Part shown: positions 8,563-16,898 of the stretch, one piece after another | Layout of the letters: every line of letters begins with the position of its first letter | Position numbering within the stretch: position 1 is the stretch's first letter | Source of the DNA: Anaerolineae bacterium | Lineage (GTDB): Bacteria > Chloroflexota > Anaerolineae > Anaerolineales > Anaerolineaceae | Length of the DNA: 64,000 nt | Direction of reading: 5' to 3' | NCBI GenBank assembly: GCA_013178185.1 | Contig: JABLXC010000019.1 | Location: forward strand, 33,766-97,765 | The notes under the pieces: model-generated | The model's database searches: none | Seen by the model: the letters and a program-made list of their open reading frames with translations, nothing else | What the model was told of the DNA's origin: nothing | Made by a program: the position numbers and the translations under genes

Positions 8563-10479
8563 TCAGGACGCTGCCGTTTCTAAAATGGTTTTTCGTGAAG
8601 GACTTCTGACTTCTGGGCATTTCCATGCCCTTCCAGGGAAAGCGCGCCGCATTTCCGTAAATACCGGAAGGATGCCGCAGGCATAGCAATTCTCGCGACA
8701 GTCGGCGCGCAAAACACCTGCCTCACTTCTCCTGAATTCTTCGATCAAATATTGCTTCTTCACGCCGATGTTGATGTGATCCCAAGGAAAGACCTCGTCG
8801 AGGGTTCGATGGCGATAGGTGTAGAAAGCAGGGTCCAGGCCGGCTTGCAGAAAAGCGTACTGCCAGGCTTCAAAGCGAAACTGATCCTGCCAGGCATCGA
8901 ATTTTGCGCCCAGTTGCCACGCTCGATAGATTACTTCCCCGATGCGTCGGTCGCCGCGGGAGAGCCAGGCTTCCAGTTGTGTATCCCTGGGGTCAGTCCA
9001 GGTCAGTTTCAGTCCGGGGCCTGTCATTGTCTTGCGGAGGAGCACCTGTTTGGCTTCGATATTTTCCATCTCGTCGCAAGGCACCCATTGGAAAGGGGTG
9101 TGGGGTTTTGGGACGAACGTGCTGACCCCCGCGTGAAGGTTGGCGCGCCTGCCAATTTGTTTTCGCCCTTCGGCCAGAACCGCTTTACAAAGATCGGCGA
9201 TGGCTTGCACGTCTTCAAGCGTCTCAGTAGGATGGCCGATCATGAAATAGAGCTTCAGATTGGTCCAGCCGCGCCTGTAAATTTCTCGGGCGGTCTCAAG
9301 CAGTTGTTCCGCGCTGATTGGCTTGTTGATGGTGTTTCTCATGCGGTCGGTAGCGGCTTCTGGAGCCAGGGTGAATCCCCCGGACCGCCGCCCTTTTAGT
9401 TTTTCCAAAAGATCAACGGAAACTGTATCAATGCGCAGCGAGGGAAGAGAAATGGTCAGGTGCTGGCTGCTAAAACGTTCTGACACAGCGCTTACGAGCT
9501 CGGTGATCTGGCTGTAATCTGACGACGAAAGAGAGAGGAGAGCGATCTCTTCGTACCCGGTATTTCGGAGGGCAGTTTCAATGCTGGCGACGATCTCTGC
9601 TACAGGACGTTCGCGCACCGGGCGTGTAATCATGCCGGCATGGCAAAACCGGCAACCGCGCGTACATCCTCGCATGATTTCGATTGCCACACGATTGTGA
9701 ACGACATCAATATTTGGCACAATAAAGTTCGTCGGCGGGAGCGGCAGGCGAGGAACAATACGTTTTGTCACCGGCAAAGAGCCGGATTCGTCGTTCCGTC
9801 TCTCAATGTGCGAAATTGTTCCATCCAGCTTATAGACCGGGCGATAGAATGACGGGACGTAAACGCCGCTGATCTTTGAAAGTGCCATGAGGAGCTTTTC
9901 TTTTTGCAGATGGGCTGCTTTCCACTGCTGGTGGGCATGAACGATTTCCAGGATCACGTCTTCTGCTTCGCCGATGACGAATGCGTCCATAAAATCTGCC
10001 ATTGGCTCTGGATTGAAGGCAGCGTGACCGCCTGCTATGATGAGGGGATGGCTTTTCTGACGTTCGACGGCCTTTAGCGGGATTGAACTCAAATCCAATA
10101 TGTTGAGGGTATTGGTATAGAGGGTTTCGTATGGAAGCGAGAAACCGATGATATCAAAAGCGGCGAGGGGCTGCTTGCTTTCAAGAGCATAGAGCGGAAT
10201 TTCATTTTCCCTGAGAAGGGTTTCCATGTCCACCCAGGGAGCATAGGCGCGTTCGGCAAGGACGTCTTTTTGCTTGTTGAGGATATCGTATAGAATTGCC
10301 AGACCGAGGTTGGGCAGGCCAATATCATACAGATCCGGGAACACAAGAGCAACCCTGGTTTTGACGCTCTCCCAGGGTTTTATCACTTGATTTAGCTCGC
10401 CGCCGACATAACGGCCAGGCTTTTCGACCCGTAGCAAAATTTGTTCGAGACGAGCTTGAATTTCCATCGCAGATAACAC
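8563..10479 (-). CDS. TIGR03960-family B12-binding-like/radical SAM protein
   Basis: 638 residues. The N-terminal 200 residues resemble the cobalamin-binding-like domain of this family (VALVFPDLYDIGLPNLGL, then IAGGHAAFNPEPMADF). The radical-SAM core follows with the cluster motif CTRGCRFC (CxxxCxxC) inside MRGCTRGCRFCHAG at about 269-282. A C-terminal CRENCYACGI segment may bind a second metal. The GTG at 10479 has a strong GAGGAG site 7 bases upstream, so I prefer it to the ATG four codons later. The DUF2344 partner follows immediately. The reaction is unknown. Confidence 0.9.
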   Translation of the reverse strand: MLSAMEIQARLEQILLRVEKPGRYVGGELNQVIKPWESVKTRVALVFPDLYDIGLPNLGLAILYDILNKQKDVLAERAYAPWVDMETLLRENEIPLYALESKQPLAAFDIIGFSLPYETLYTNTLNILDLSSIPLKAVERQKSHPLIIAGGHAAFNPEPMADFMDAFVIGEAEDVILEIVHAHQQWKAAHLQKEKLLMALSKISGVYVPSFYRPVYKLDGTISHIERRNDESGSLPVTKRIVPRLPLPPTNFIVPNIDVVHNRVAIEIMRGCTRGCRFCHAGMITRPVRERPVAEIVASIETALRNTGYEEIALLSLSSSDYSQITELVSAVSERFSSQHLTISLPSLRIDTVSVDLLEKLKGRRSGGFTLAPEAATDRMRNTINKPISAEQLLETAREIYRRGWTNLKLYFMIGHPTETLEDVQAIADLCKAVLAEGRKQIGRRANLHAGVSTFVPKPHTPFQWVPCDEMENIEAKQVLLRKTMTGPGLKLTWTDPRDTQLEAWLSRGDRRIGEVIYRAWQLGAKFDAWQDQFRFEAWQYAFLQAGLDPAFYTYRHRTLDEVFPWDHINIGVKKQYLIEEFRRSEAGVLRADCRENCYACGILPVFTEMRRAFPGRAWKCPEVRSPSRKTILETAAS

Positions 10480-10562
10480 AAATTAACTCCTCAAATTAAC
10501 TACCGATAAGAAAACTAATTTTACCTTAAAGGATCCAAATATTGACTGATGGTCCTCTCTTT

Positions 10563-11354
10563 TTAGAAAATTCCTTTATACATACCGCCATCCACCGGGA
10601 TAACCGCCCCAGTGAGATAGGAAGCAGCAGGGGATACCAAAAAGACAGCAACAGCGGCAAATTCTTCTGGGCGGGCGAGCCGGCCAAGCGGGCTTTCGGC
10701 TGCCTGTTTCTGATATTCTTCTTCGAGAGAGGTGTTGTTGAGCCGAGCGCGATACGAGAGCAAATCCTGGACGCGCTCTGTTTCTGTCCAGCCAGGAAGG
10801 ATGGAGTTGAACCGTATCCCATGACTTCCCAATTCCAGCGCAAGAGATTTTGTCAGGCCTACCGTAGCCGCGCGGATGCTGTTCGAAAGGATGAGATTTG
10901 GGATGGGTTGCTTGACAGAAAGCGATGTGATTGTTAAAACGCTGGCGTTTTTTGACTTCTGCAAATGCGGGAGGGCGGCGCGGATCAGCCGTACCTGGCT
11001 CATAAGAGAGAGCTCGATCGCTTTGTACCAGGCCTCGTCATCAAGACTGGTAAAAGAGCCTGCCGGAGGGCCTCCGGCGTTGGCTACCAAAATATCCAAT
11101 TCCCCATATTTTTCGACGGTTTTTTGCACCAGGAGTGATGGGATGGTGGGATCTGTGACATCTCCACAGAGAGGAATGACTTCGCCACCGGTTCTTTCTT
11201 TGATTTTCAGAGCGGAGGCGGTTAGATCATTTTCTTTCCGGCTGTTGATGGCAATTTTTGCCCCTTCACTGGAAAGGAGATGGGCGGTTGCGAATCCCAG
11301 GCCGCGGCTTGCGCCGATCACCAGGGCAATTTTGCCGTGAAGCATCAGGTCCAT
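10563..11354 (-). CDS. SDR-family oxidoreductase with non-canonical catalytic residues
   Basis: 263-residue Rossmann protein of the short-chain dehydrogenase family, FabG-like. The nucleotide motif GASRGLGFA (14-22) and NAGG (92-95) are present. The catalytic YxxxK is not: by alignment to FabG the Tyr position is Ser157 and the Lys is Arg161 (segment LSNSIRAATVGL). This matches a known FabG-like subgroup that lacks the normal tetrad, so it may not be a ketoacyl reductase. I chose the ATG at 11354 because GGAGA lies 7 bases upstream and the longer frame would run into ylxP. It is 22 bases after ylxP. Confidence 0.85.
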   Translation of the reverse strand: MDLMLHGKIALVIGASRGLGFATAHLLSSEGAKIAINSRKENDLTASALKIKERTGGEVIPLCGDVTDPTIPSLLVQKTVEKYGELDILVANAGGPPAGSFTSLDDEAWYKAIELSLMSQVRLIRAALPHLQKSKNASVLTITSLSVKQPIPNLILSNSIRAATVGLTKSLALELGSHGIRFNSILPGWTETERVQDLLSYRARLNNTSLEEEYQKQAAESPLGRLARPEEFAAVAVFLVSPAASYLTGAVIPVDGGMYKGIF

Positions 11355-11376
11355 GGTATGTCTCCAAAGTTTGTAC

Positions 11377-11664
11377 TTATATAATTTCGATGCGGTGGTC
11401 AATGATCTCGAGATCTGGAAATGCTTTGCTGCAGAAACGTACGACTTTTTCCAGTTCGCTCATCATAAAAGAACCATTATTGCCTATCATAACACCAACT
11501 ACAATGCTCTCACCCCAGGAATCGAGCGCGCCTGCCTCGGCTACAGAGAGGTTGAATTCGCGATGAAGGCGAGTCAGGAATGGTTTGACCCGGCTGCGTT
11601 TCTGTTTTAGAGATGTACAGCCCGGTATTTGGAGGGTGAGAGTTAGCAGGCCAATGGGCGTCAT
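11377..11664 (-). CDS. ylxP: YlxP/DUF503 family protein
   Basis: 95-residue ferredoxin-fold-like protein of the DUF503 family, recognised from GLLTLTLQIPGCTSLKQKRS at the N-terminus and the VAEAGALDSWGES segment. In Firmicutes ylxP sits in the nusA-infB-rbfA cluster and is thought to take part in ribosome assembly or RNA binding; here it leads a minus-strand run into an SDR gene and the TIGR03960 pair, divergent from folC. Confidence 0.88.
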   Translation of the reverse strand: MTPIGLLTLTLQIPGCTSLKQKRSRVKPFLTRLHREFNLSVAEAGALDSWGESIVVGVMIGNNGSFMMSELEKVVRFCSKAFPDLEIIDHRIEII

Positions 11665-11693
11665 GTTCTATTTTCAACGTGGAGTTCGTACAT

Positions 11694-11722
11694 ACTTTAA
11701 CCGAAACGAGAGAGGGCGTCAA
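11694..11722 (-). promoter_or_regulatory. Candidate promoter of ylxP-SDR run
   Basis: Minus strand TTGACG (11717-11722), 17-base spacer, TAAAGT (11694-11699). The ylxP ATG is 30 bases downstream. It is back to back with the folC promoter. Confidence 0.55.
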
Positions 11723-11738
11723 TCCTGAAAAGTCACTC

Positions 11739-11767
11739 TTGCGGAATGTCCGCCCGCCGGGTACAAT
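11739..11767 (+). promoter_or_regulatory. Candidate promoter of folC-lon
   Basis: TTGCGG (11739-11744), 17-base spacer, TACAAT (11762-11767, 5 of 6). It lies 38 bases before the folC ATG and only 16 bases from the -35 of the divergent ylxP promoter. Confidence 0.55.
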
Positions 11768-11804
11768 GACCCTCGTTTTATATATGTTAATTGGATGTCA
11801 AAAA

Positions 11805-13208
11805 ATGGATATTGAGACCGCATACCAGCAAGCTTTGGACTACTTATATAGCTTTGTTGACTACAGCCTGACCAGGGCTTTCCGGTATTCGCCGGAAAAA
11901 TTTGACCTGTCCAGGATGAAGAAATTACTCGAGCGCTTGGATAACCCTCACCTTAAGTATAAGGTTATTCACCTGGCTGGTACGAAGGGAAAAGGCTCAA
12001 CGGCCTCGATGATCGCCAATGCGTTGGTATCTGCGGGATACAAGGTCGGTTTTTATACCTCGCCCCATCTGGTTGATTTCACCGAGCGTATTCAGGTGAA
12101 TGGTCATTTGATTTCGCGTCAAAGCTTTGTGAATATTGTTGAATCGCTGAAACCGCACGTGGAGTTCGTCAAACAGGTTACAACATTTGAATTGACGACG
12201 GCCATCGCATTTTTATATTTTCTTGAACAACAGGTAGATATTGCTGTCGTGGAGGTTGGCCTTGGCGGCAGACTGGATGCAACTAACCTGGTTGACCCGC
12301 TGGTATCTGTCATTACCTCGATTTCTTACGATCACATGGCTGTGCTGGGAAATACCTTAACCAGTATTGCGACTGAAAAAGCCGGCATTATTAAAGAAAA
12401 TCACCCTGTTGTCGTTTCTCCACAAAAAGGCGAAGCCCTACGGGCTATTCAAAAGGTGGCGTGGGAGAAAAACGTCCCTATCACTTTGGTGGGTGTAGAT
12501 TATTTTTTTAAACCAGGCGAGCACTCTTTAGATGGCCAGACGTTGCTGATCTGGCGGAGCGATGAGCAATCCTTGATGGATCGGTATTTAGAACACCCTG
12601 AAAGTTCAGAATGGCAGCCGATGAGGTTGAAAATTCCACTTTTGGGCTTTCACCAATTGGAGAATGCAGCCACAGCTTACGCCGCTCTAATGGTTGCCAG
12701 AGAGCAAGGCTTAGCAATCCGAGATGAAGCCATTATCCAGGGTTTTGCTACGGTCTTTTGGCCATGCCGCTTTGAAGTGATGCAGCGGGAGCCACTGTTG
12801 ATCGTTGACTCTGCGCATAACCGTGATTCGGCTCTGCGGCTGAGGCTTGCCATTGACGATTATCTTCCAGGAAAGCCGATTATTCTCCTTTTTGGGGCAT
12901 CGGAGGATAAAGACATAAAGGGAATGTTTGCTGAGTTGTTGCCCCGGACGCATTTTTTGATTGCTACCGAGTCGATTCACCCGCGCGCTTTTGAAGCCTC
13001 GAAACTGGTTGAGCTTGCTCACCAATTTGGAAGCCCTGCGAAGGCTGTAACGCCTGTCGAACTGGCCGTGCAAGAAGCCCTGGCGCTGGCGGAACAAGAA
13101 AATGCGGCGGTGGTCGTGGCAGGGAGCTTGTTTGTTGCAGCGGCAGTACGTGAGATCTGGGTAAAAATGGGGAAGTCGCTACAGGTGTTTGAGACTGCAA
13201 CCGTCTGA
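11805..13208 (+). CDS. folC: Folylpolyglutamate/dihydrofolate synthase
   Basis: 467-residue Mur-ligase-family enzyme that adds glutamate to folates (and in bifunctional forms to dihydropteroate). The ATP loop GTKGKGSTAS is at about 60-69, the family signature FTSPHLVDFTERIQVNG follows (here YTSPHL...), and the VVEVGLGGRLDATN motif is intact, as is DSAHN in the C-terminal domain. I take the ATG at 11805 (MDIETAYQ), which matches other FolC N-termini; the open frame runs 42 codons further upstream through its own promoter. lon follows 12 bases after its stop. Confidence 0.92.
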   Translation: MDIETAYQQALDYLYSFVDYSLTRAFRYSPEKFDLSRMKKLLERLDNPHLKYKVIHLAGTKGKGSTASMIANALVSAGYKVGFYTSPHLVDFTERIQVNGHLISRQSFVNIVESLKPHVEFVKQVTTFELTTAIAFLYFLEQQVDIAVVEVGLGGRLDATNLVDPLVSVITSISYDHMAVLGNTLTSIATEKAGIIKENHPVVVSPQKGEALRAIQKVAWEKNVPITLVGVDYFFKPGEHSLDGQTLLIWRSDEQSLMDRYLEHPESSEWQPMRLKIPLLGFHQLENAATAYAALMVAREQGLAIRDEAIIQGFATVFWPCRFEVMQREPLLIVDSAHNRDSALRLRLAIDDYLPGKPIILLFGASEDKDIKGMFAELLPRTHFLIATESIHPRAFEASKLVELAHQFGSPAKAVTPVELAVQEALALAEQENAAVVVAGSLFVAAAVREIWVKMGKSLQVFETATV

Positions 13209-13220
13209 GAGAGCTTTATC

Positions 13221-15740
13221 ATGAAATTGGATGATTGGTTTTCACGGCAAGAAAATCCGGATGATTTTTCCTCTTCTTTGAACAATCGAACTGAGGAACT
13301 CTACCGGATACCCAATTGCCAACCCGATGATGATGGGTTGATTGAGGCGCCGGTGTTAATTTTGAGAGATATCGTCGTTTTTCCTCATATGATCTCTCCC
13401 ATCTTTGTCACACCGGGTCCGAATTTGCTGGCTATTCAGGAAGCGCAATTTAACGGCCAGACGGTCATTTCTATGGCATTGCGCGATCCCGAAATCGAGG
13501 ATCCTCAACCTGAAGATCTGTTGCCAATTGGGGTTGAGATGGCAGTCGGGAGATTGCTGAGCATGCCGGATGGAAACAACTCAGCGCTGGTTCAAGGCCG
13601 CCGGCGCGTGGAAGTCCTTGAATTTGTCAGGCTTGAACCGTTCTTTCGGGTGCGCGCCCGTATTATCGAAGAGCCAACCGAGGTCGACCGCAAATTAGAT
13701 GCGCTGATGCGCACAACGAGAGACCTGTTTGAACGCTGTGTCCAATTAGACCGAAGCCTGCCAGAAGAGGCACACCTGTTTTCGCTCAACATTAGCGAAC
13801 CAGGCTGGCTTGCAGATATGGTAGCGACTGCAATTTCATTGCCCTTTCAAGACCGGCAGACTCTTTTAATGATCCCTGATCCTCAGGAACGACTTAAGCG
13901 GGTTAACCGCATGCTGGCTCAGGAATTGGATGTGCTTCAGCTTGAGGATGAAATTCATAGCCGGGTTCAGAGCGAAGTGGACCGGAGCCAGCGAGAATTC
14001 TATCTGCGTGAGCAGATGAAAGCGATCCAAACGGAGCTGGGGGAGGGGGACGTCTGGACGCGCGAAATTGCCGAACTGAGGATGCGGATAGACCAGAGCA
14101 AGTTGCCGGAAGAAGTGCACACCCAAGCCTTGAAAGAGGTCGAGCGTCTGGCGCAGATGCCAGCGATGGCCCCCGAAGTTGGAATTATTCGAACTTATCT
14201 GGATTGGGTGCTGGACCTGCCCTGGGTTGAAGAAACTGAAGACAACCTGGATGTTCGTCATGCCGCCGAGGTGCTGGAAAAATATCACTTTGGTTTGGGA
14301 AAGGCGAAAGACCGTATCCTTGAGTATATCGCTGTTCGCAGTCTGAAACCCAAACGATCCAAACAGCCGATTTTGTGTTTTGTGGGTCCGCCTGGAACCG
14401 GCAAAACCTCCCTCGGCCGATCTATTGCAGAAGCGTTAGGTCGAAAGTTTGTGCGGATTTCGCTGGGGGGAGTGCGCGACGAAGCCGAAATACGAGGACA
14501 CCGGCGGACCTACATTGGTGCGCTTCCTGGACGCATCCTACAAACCATGCGCAGGGCAGGCACGGTCAATCCTTTGTTTATGTTGGATGAGATCGACAAG
14601 CTGGGTCAGGATTTCAGAGGAGACCCGGCCTCGGCGCTTTTGGAAGTGCTGGATCCGGAACAAAATTTCGCCTTTTCTGACCATTACCTGGAACTGGCGT
14701 ATGATCTTTCGAAGGTGATGTTCATCACAACGGCGAATTCGCTGGGTGCAATTCCGGCAGCGCTCTTAGACCGGATGGAAGTGATCGAATTTCCGGGTTA
14801 CATCGAGGAAGAGAAAATCGAGATTTCGCGTCGTTTTTTGATTCCCCGGCAGATCGAGGAAAGCGGTCTGGAGGAGAAAGAAATTATTTTCCCCGATGCG
14901 ACTTTGAGGCGTTTGATCCGCGAATATACCTATGAAGCTGGCGTGCGAAACCTGGAAAGGGAAATTGGGCGCATTTGCCGAAAGGCCGCTCGTTTGAAAG
15001 CAGAAAACCGGCGGCATTTAAACCGTATTGCGCCTTCAGCATTAGAGAGAATTTTAGGACCTGCCCAGTTTTTTGAGACTGAAGCTGAAAGACAGGATGA
15101 AATTGGGGTTGCAACGGCCATAGCCTGGACGGAAAACGGCGGTGAAATCATGCCGGTTGAGGTTCTCATCCTGGATGGAAAGGGTACCTTGCAGATCACC
15201 GGCCAGGTTGGGGAAGTGATGCAAGAGTCTGCTCAGGCGGCTTTATCTTATCTGAAATCTCGTTCGCATGAACTCAAGCTGGATTCCACAATTTATGACC
15301 GTCTGGATGTCCATATCCACATCCCTGAAGGTGCAATCCCCAAAGATGGCCCAAGCGCCGGGATCACTATTGCAACCGCGCTAATCTCAGCCTTTACTGA
15401 ACGTCCTGTATATAAGGATGTTGGCATGACAGGCGAAATCACTTTGCGAGGTCGGGTATTACCGATTGGAGGAGTCAGGGAGAAGGTCTTGGCCGCTCAT
15501 CGGGCTGGGCTGAAGACGGTGATCTTGCCTGAAAGAAACCTGAAAGATCTGGTAGACATCCCTCGCAAGGTACGAGACGATATCAAAATTGTGCCGGTTG
15601 TTCACATGGACCAGGTGCTGGAAATTGCTCTTCACCCTCCAACCGAGAGCGAACCGAAAAAGGCGAAGCGTGTCCAGGGGGAGCGGAAGGAAAAGAAAGC
15701 GGGTGATGATGAGAACGCTTCTTCGGTCGCTGTGGAATAA
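13221..15740 (+). CDS. lon: ATP-dependent Lon protease
   Basis: 839-residue cytoplasmic AAA+ protease that degrades misfolded and regulatory proteins. An acidic N-terminal extension of about 35 residues precedes the LON substrate domain ([15 protein letters not shown]). Walker [10 protein letters not shown] lies near 390, Walker B FMLDEIDK near 455, and the catalytic dyad is Ser712 (PKDGPSAG) with Lys755 (VREKV), 43 residues apart as in E. coli Lon. The last 35 residues are charged and probably disordered. A strong terminator follows. Confidence 0.97.
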   Translation: MKLDDWFSRQENPDDFSSSLNNRTEELYRIPNCQPDDDGLIEAPVLILRDIVVFPHMISPIFVTPGPNLLAIQEAQFNGQTVISMALRDPEIEDPQPEDLLPIGVEMAVGRLLSMPDGNNSALVQGRRRVEVLEFVRLEPFFRVRARIIEEPTEVDRKLDALMRTTRDLFERCVQLDRSLPEEAHLFSLNISEPGWLADMVATAISLPFQDRQTLLMIPDPQERLKRVNRMLAQELDVLQLEDEIHSRVQSEVDRSQREFYLREQMKAIQTELGEGDVWTREIAELRMRIDQSKLPEEVHTQALKEVERLAQMPAMAPEVGIIRTYLDWVLDLPWVEETEDNLDVRHAAEVLEKYHFGLGKAKDRILEYIAVRSLKPKRSKQPILCFVGPPGTGKTSLGRSIAEALGRKFVRISLGGVRDEAEIRGHRRTYIGALPGRILQTMRRAGTVNPLFMLDEIDKLGQDFRGDPASALLEVLDPEQNFAFSDHYLELAYDLSKVMFITTANSLGAIPAALLDRMEVIEFPGYIEEEKIEISRRFLIPRQIEESGLEEKEIIFPDATLRRLIREYTYEAGVRNLEREIGRICRKAARLKAENRRHLNRIAPSALERILGPAQFFETEAERQDEIGVATAIAWTENGGEIMPVEVLILDGKGTLQITGQVGEVMQESAQAALSYLKSRSHELKLDSTIYDRLDVHIHIPEGAIPKDGPSAGITIATALISAFTERPVYKDVGMTGEITLRGRVLPIGGVREKVLAAHRAGLKTVILPERNLKDLVDIPRKVRDDIKIVPVVHMDQVLEIALHPPTESEPKKAKRVQGERKEKKAGDDENASSVAVE

Positions 15741-15790
15741 CCCATTCTTTTGATCTTTTTGACTGGGAACCTAAAAAGCAATGCGGATTG

Positions 15791-15830
15791 ACAAAATTGC
15801 GGCTGAAAATTTAGCCGCAATTTTGTTTTC
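15791..15830 (+). terminator. Rho-independent terminator of folC-lon
   Basis: A perfect 14-base-pair stem (15791-15804 with 15813-15826) around an 8-base loop, GC-rich at the top, followed by TTTTCTTT. It may also slow transcription from the convergent coiled-coil gene, but there is no T run on that side. Confidence 0.85.
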
Positions 15831-15839
15831 TTTCGACCG

Positions 15840-16295
15840 TTATTGCGGGTATTTTTCGTTTTGCAAGGTTTTTATGCCGTTTCGGATTTGGCCTAATGTG
15901 CGGTCCAATTCCATTTCAAGGCGCGTTAAGGTTTCAAGCACATAGTCGTCCGCTTCACGCTTTTGTATTTCGGTCTCTTGTTTGGCCTGACTAATAATCT
16001 GTTCTGCTCTGGCTTGAGCAGCCTGGACGATAGCGTCGCGCTCAACAATTTGTTCGCTTTTTTCCCGCGCCAATGCAATGGTGCGGTTGGCCTCTTCCTG
16101 TGCTTGCGCGAGGATGCGATCCTTTTGAGCCAGAAGCTGTTGGGCTTTTTTTATCTCTTCGGGGATTGAGACCCGCATTTGATCGATGATGTCCAACATT
16201 CTGTCTTCATCAACAACAACGCTGTGTGTAAATGGTATTGACCGACTTTCGTTGAACAGTTCTTCCAGACGATCAATCAAATGTAATATGTCCAT
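15840..16295 (-). CDS. Coiled-coil protein of unknown function, downstream of coaD
   Basis: 151 residues; start at the ATG 16295, with GGAGG five bases upstream. After a 45-residue N-terminal part (MDILHLIDRLEELFNESRSIPF, VVVDEDRMLDIIDQM) it is almost entirely coiled coil (about 50-125) rich in Ala, Gln, Glu and Arg, resembling DivIVA-like or ATPase-stator-like helices. There is no signal or membrane segment. The N-terminal pattern is typical of a small family found next to coaD in Chloroflexota and relatives; a role in division or polar organisation is only a guess. Confidence 0.75.
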   Translation of the reverse strand: MDILHLIDRLEELFNESRSIPFTHSVVVDEDRMLDIIDQMRVSIPEEIKKAQQLLAQKDRILAQAQEEANRTIALAREKSEQIVERDAIVQAAQARAEQIISQAKQETEIQKREADDYVLETLTRLEMELDRTLGQIRNGIKTLQNEKYPQ

Positions 16296-16370
16296 GCGTT
16301 CCTCCACCCAGTGATCACAGGAAAAGGTTGCAATTTTCGAACCAATTACCGTAATGAGTAATTATATAAT

Positions 16371-16895
16371 CTAATCTCGTAAAAATGATATCGGAACTAC
16401 CTGTTGACTTTCTCCCAATTCCTGGAAACGACGGATCAGAGCCTTTTCTACAAAAGAGGGAACCATGCTGCTAACATCCCCGTTCAAAGAAGCGACTTCA
16501 CGAACCGTTGAGGATGAAATGAAGGTGTGCTGTTCGCTGGTGATCAGGGCGACAATCTCTATTCGGGGTTCAAGATGATGGTTAGCCAGCGCCATCCGAA
16601 ACTCATGTTCAAAATCGGAAAATACCCGTAACCCACGAACAATGACATCGGCGTTGATTTTCTTGGCGTAGGTAATCGTTAACCCCGAATATCCCTGTAC
16701 AACGATATTGGTATCATCGGCAAAGGCTTGTTTTACCAGTTTTAATCTTTCTTCGGGTGTGAGTAGCAGGTTTTTCAAGGGTTTGTCGTAAACAGCAACA
16801 ACCACCTCATCGAAAATACGAGAAGCGCGACGGGCGATGTCAATATGCCCGAAGTGAATTGGGTCAAATGTGCCGGGGAAAAGGGCTTTTACCAT
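16371..16895 (-). CDS. coaD: Phosphopantetheine adenylyltransferase
   Basis: 174 residues; transfers AMP from ATP to 4'-phosphopantetheine in coenzyme A synthesis. It has the nucleotidyltransferase signature GTFDPIHFGH (8-17), the RGLR segment (about 97-100) and the ISSSTVRE motif (about 130) that binds ATP. Slightly long at the C-terminus. It starts 3 bases after the recG stop, so the two are co-translated, as seen in other bacteria where recG and coaD are neighbours. Confidence 0.96.
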   Translation of the reverse strand: MVKALFPGTFDPIHFGHIDIARRASRIFDEVVVAVYDKPLKNLLLTPEERLKLVKQAFADDTNIVVQGYSGLTITYAKKINADVIVRGLRVFSDFEHEFRMALANHHLEPRIEIVALITSEQHTFISSSTVREVASLNGDVSSMVPSFVEKALIRRFQELGESQQVVPISFLRD

Positions 16896-16898
16896 CTC

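Noticed and set aside
8752..9399. Long plus-strand open frame (215 codons)
   Set aside because: Antisense to the TIGR03960 gene, which has clear motifs; the plus frame has no recognisable family and no ribosome site.
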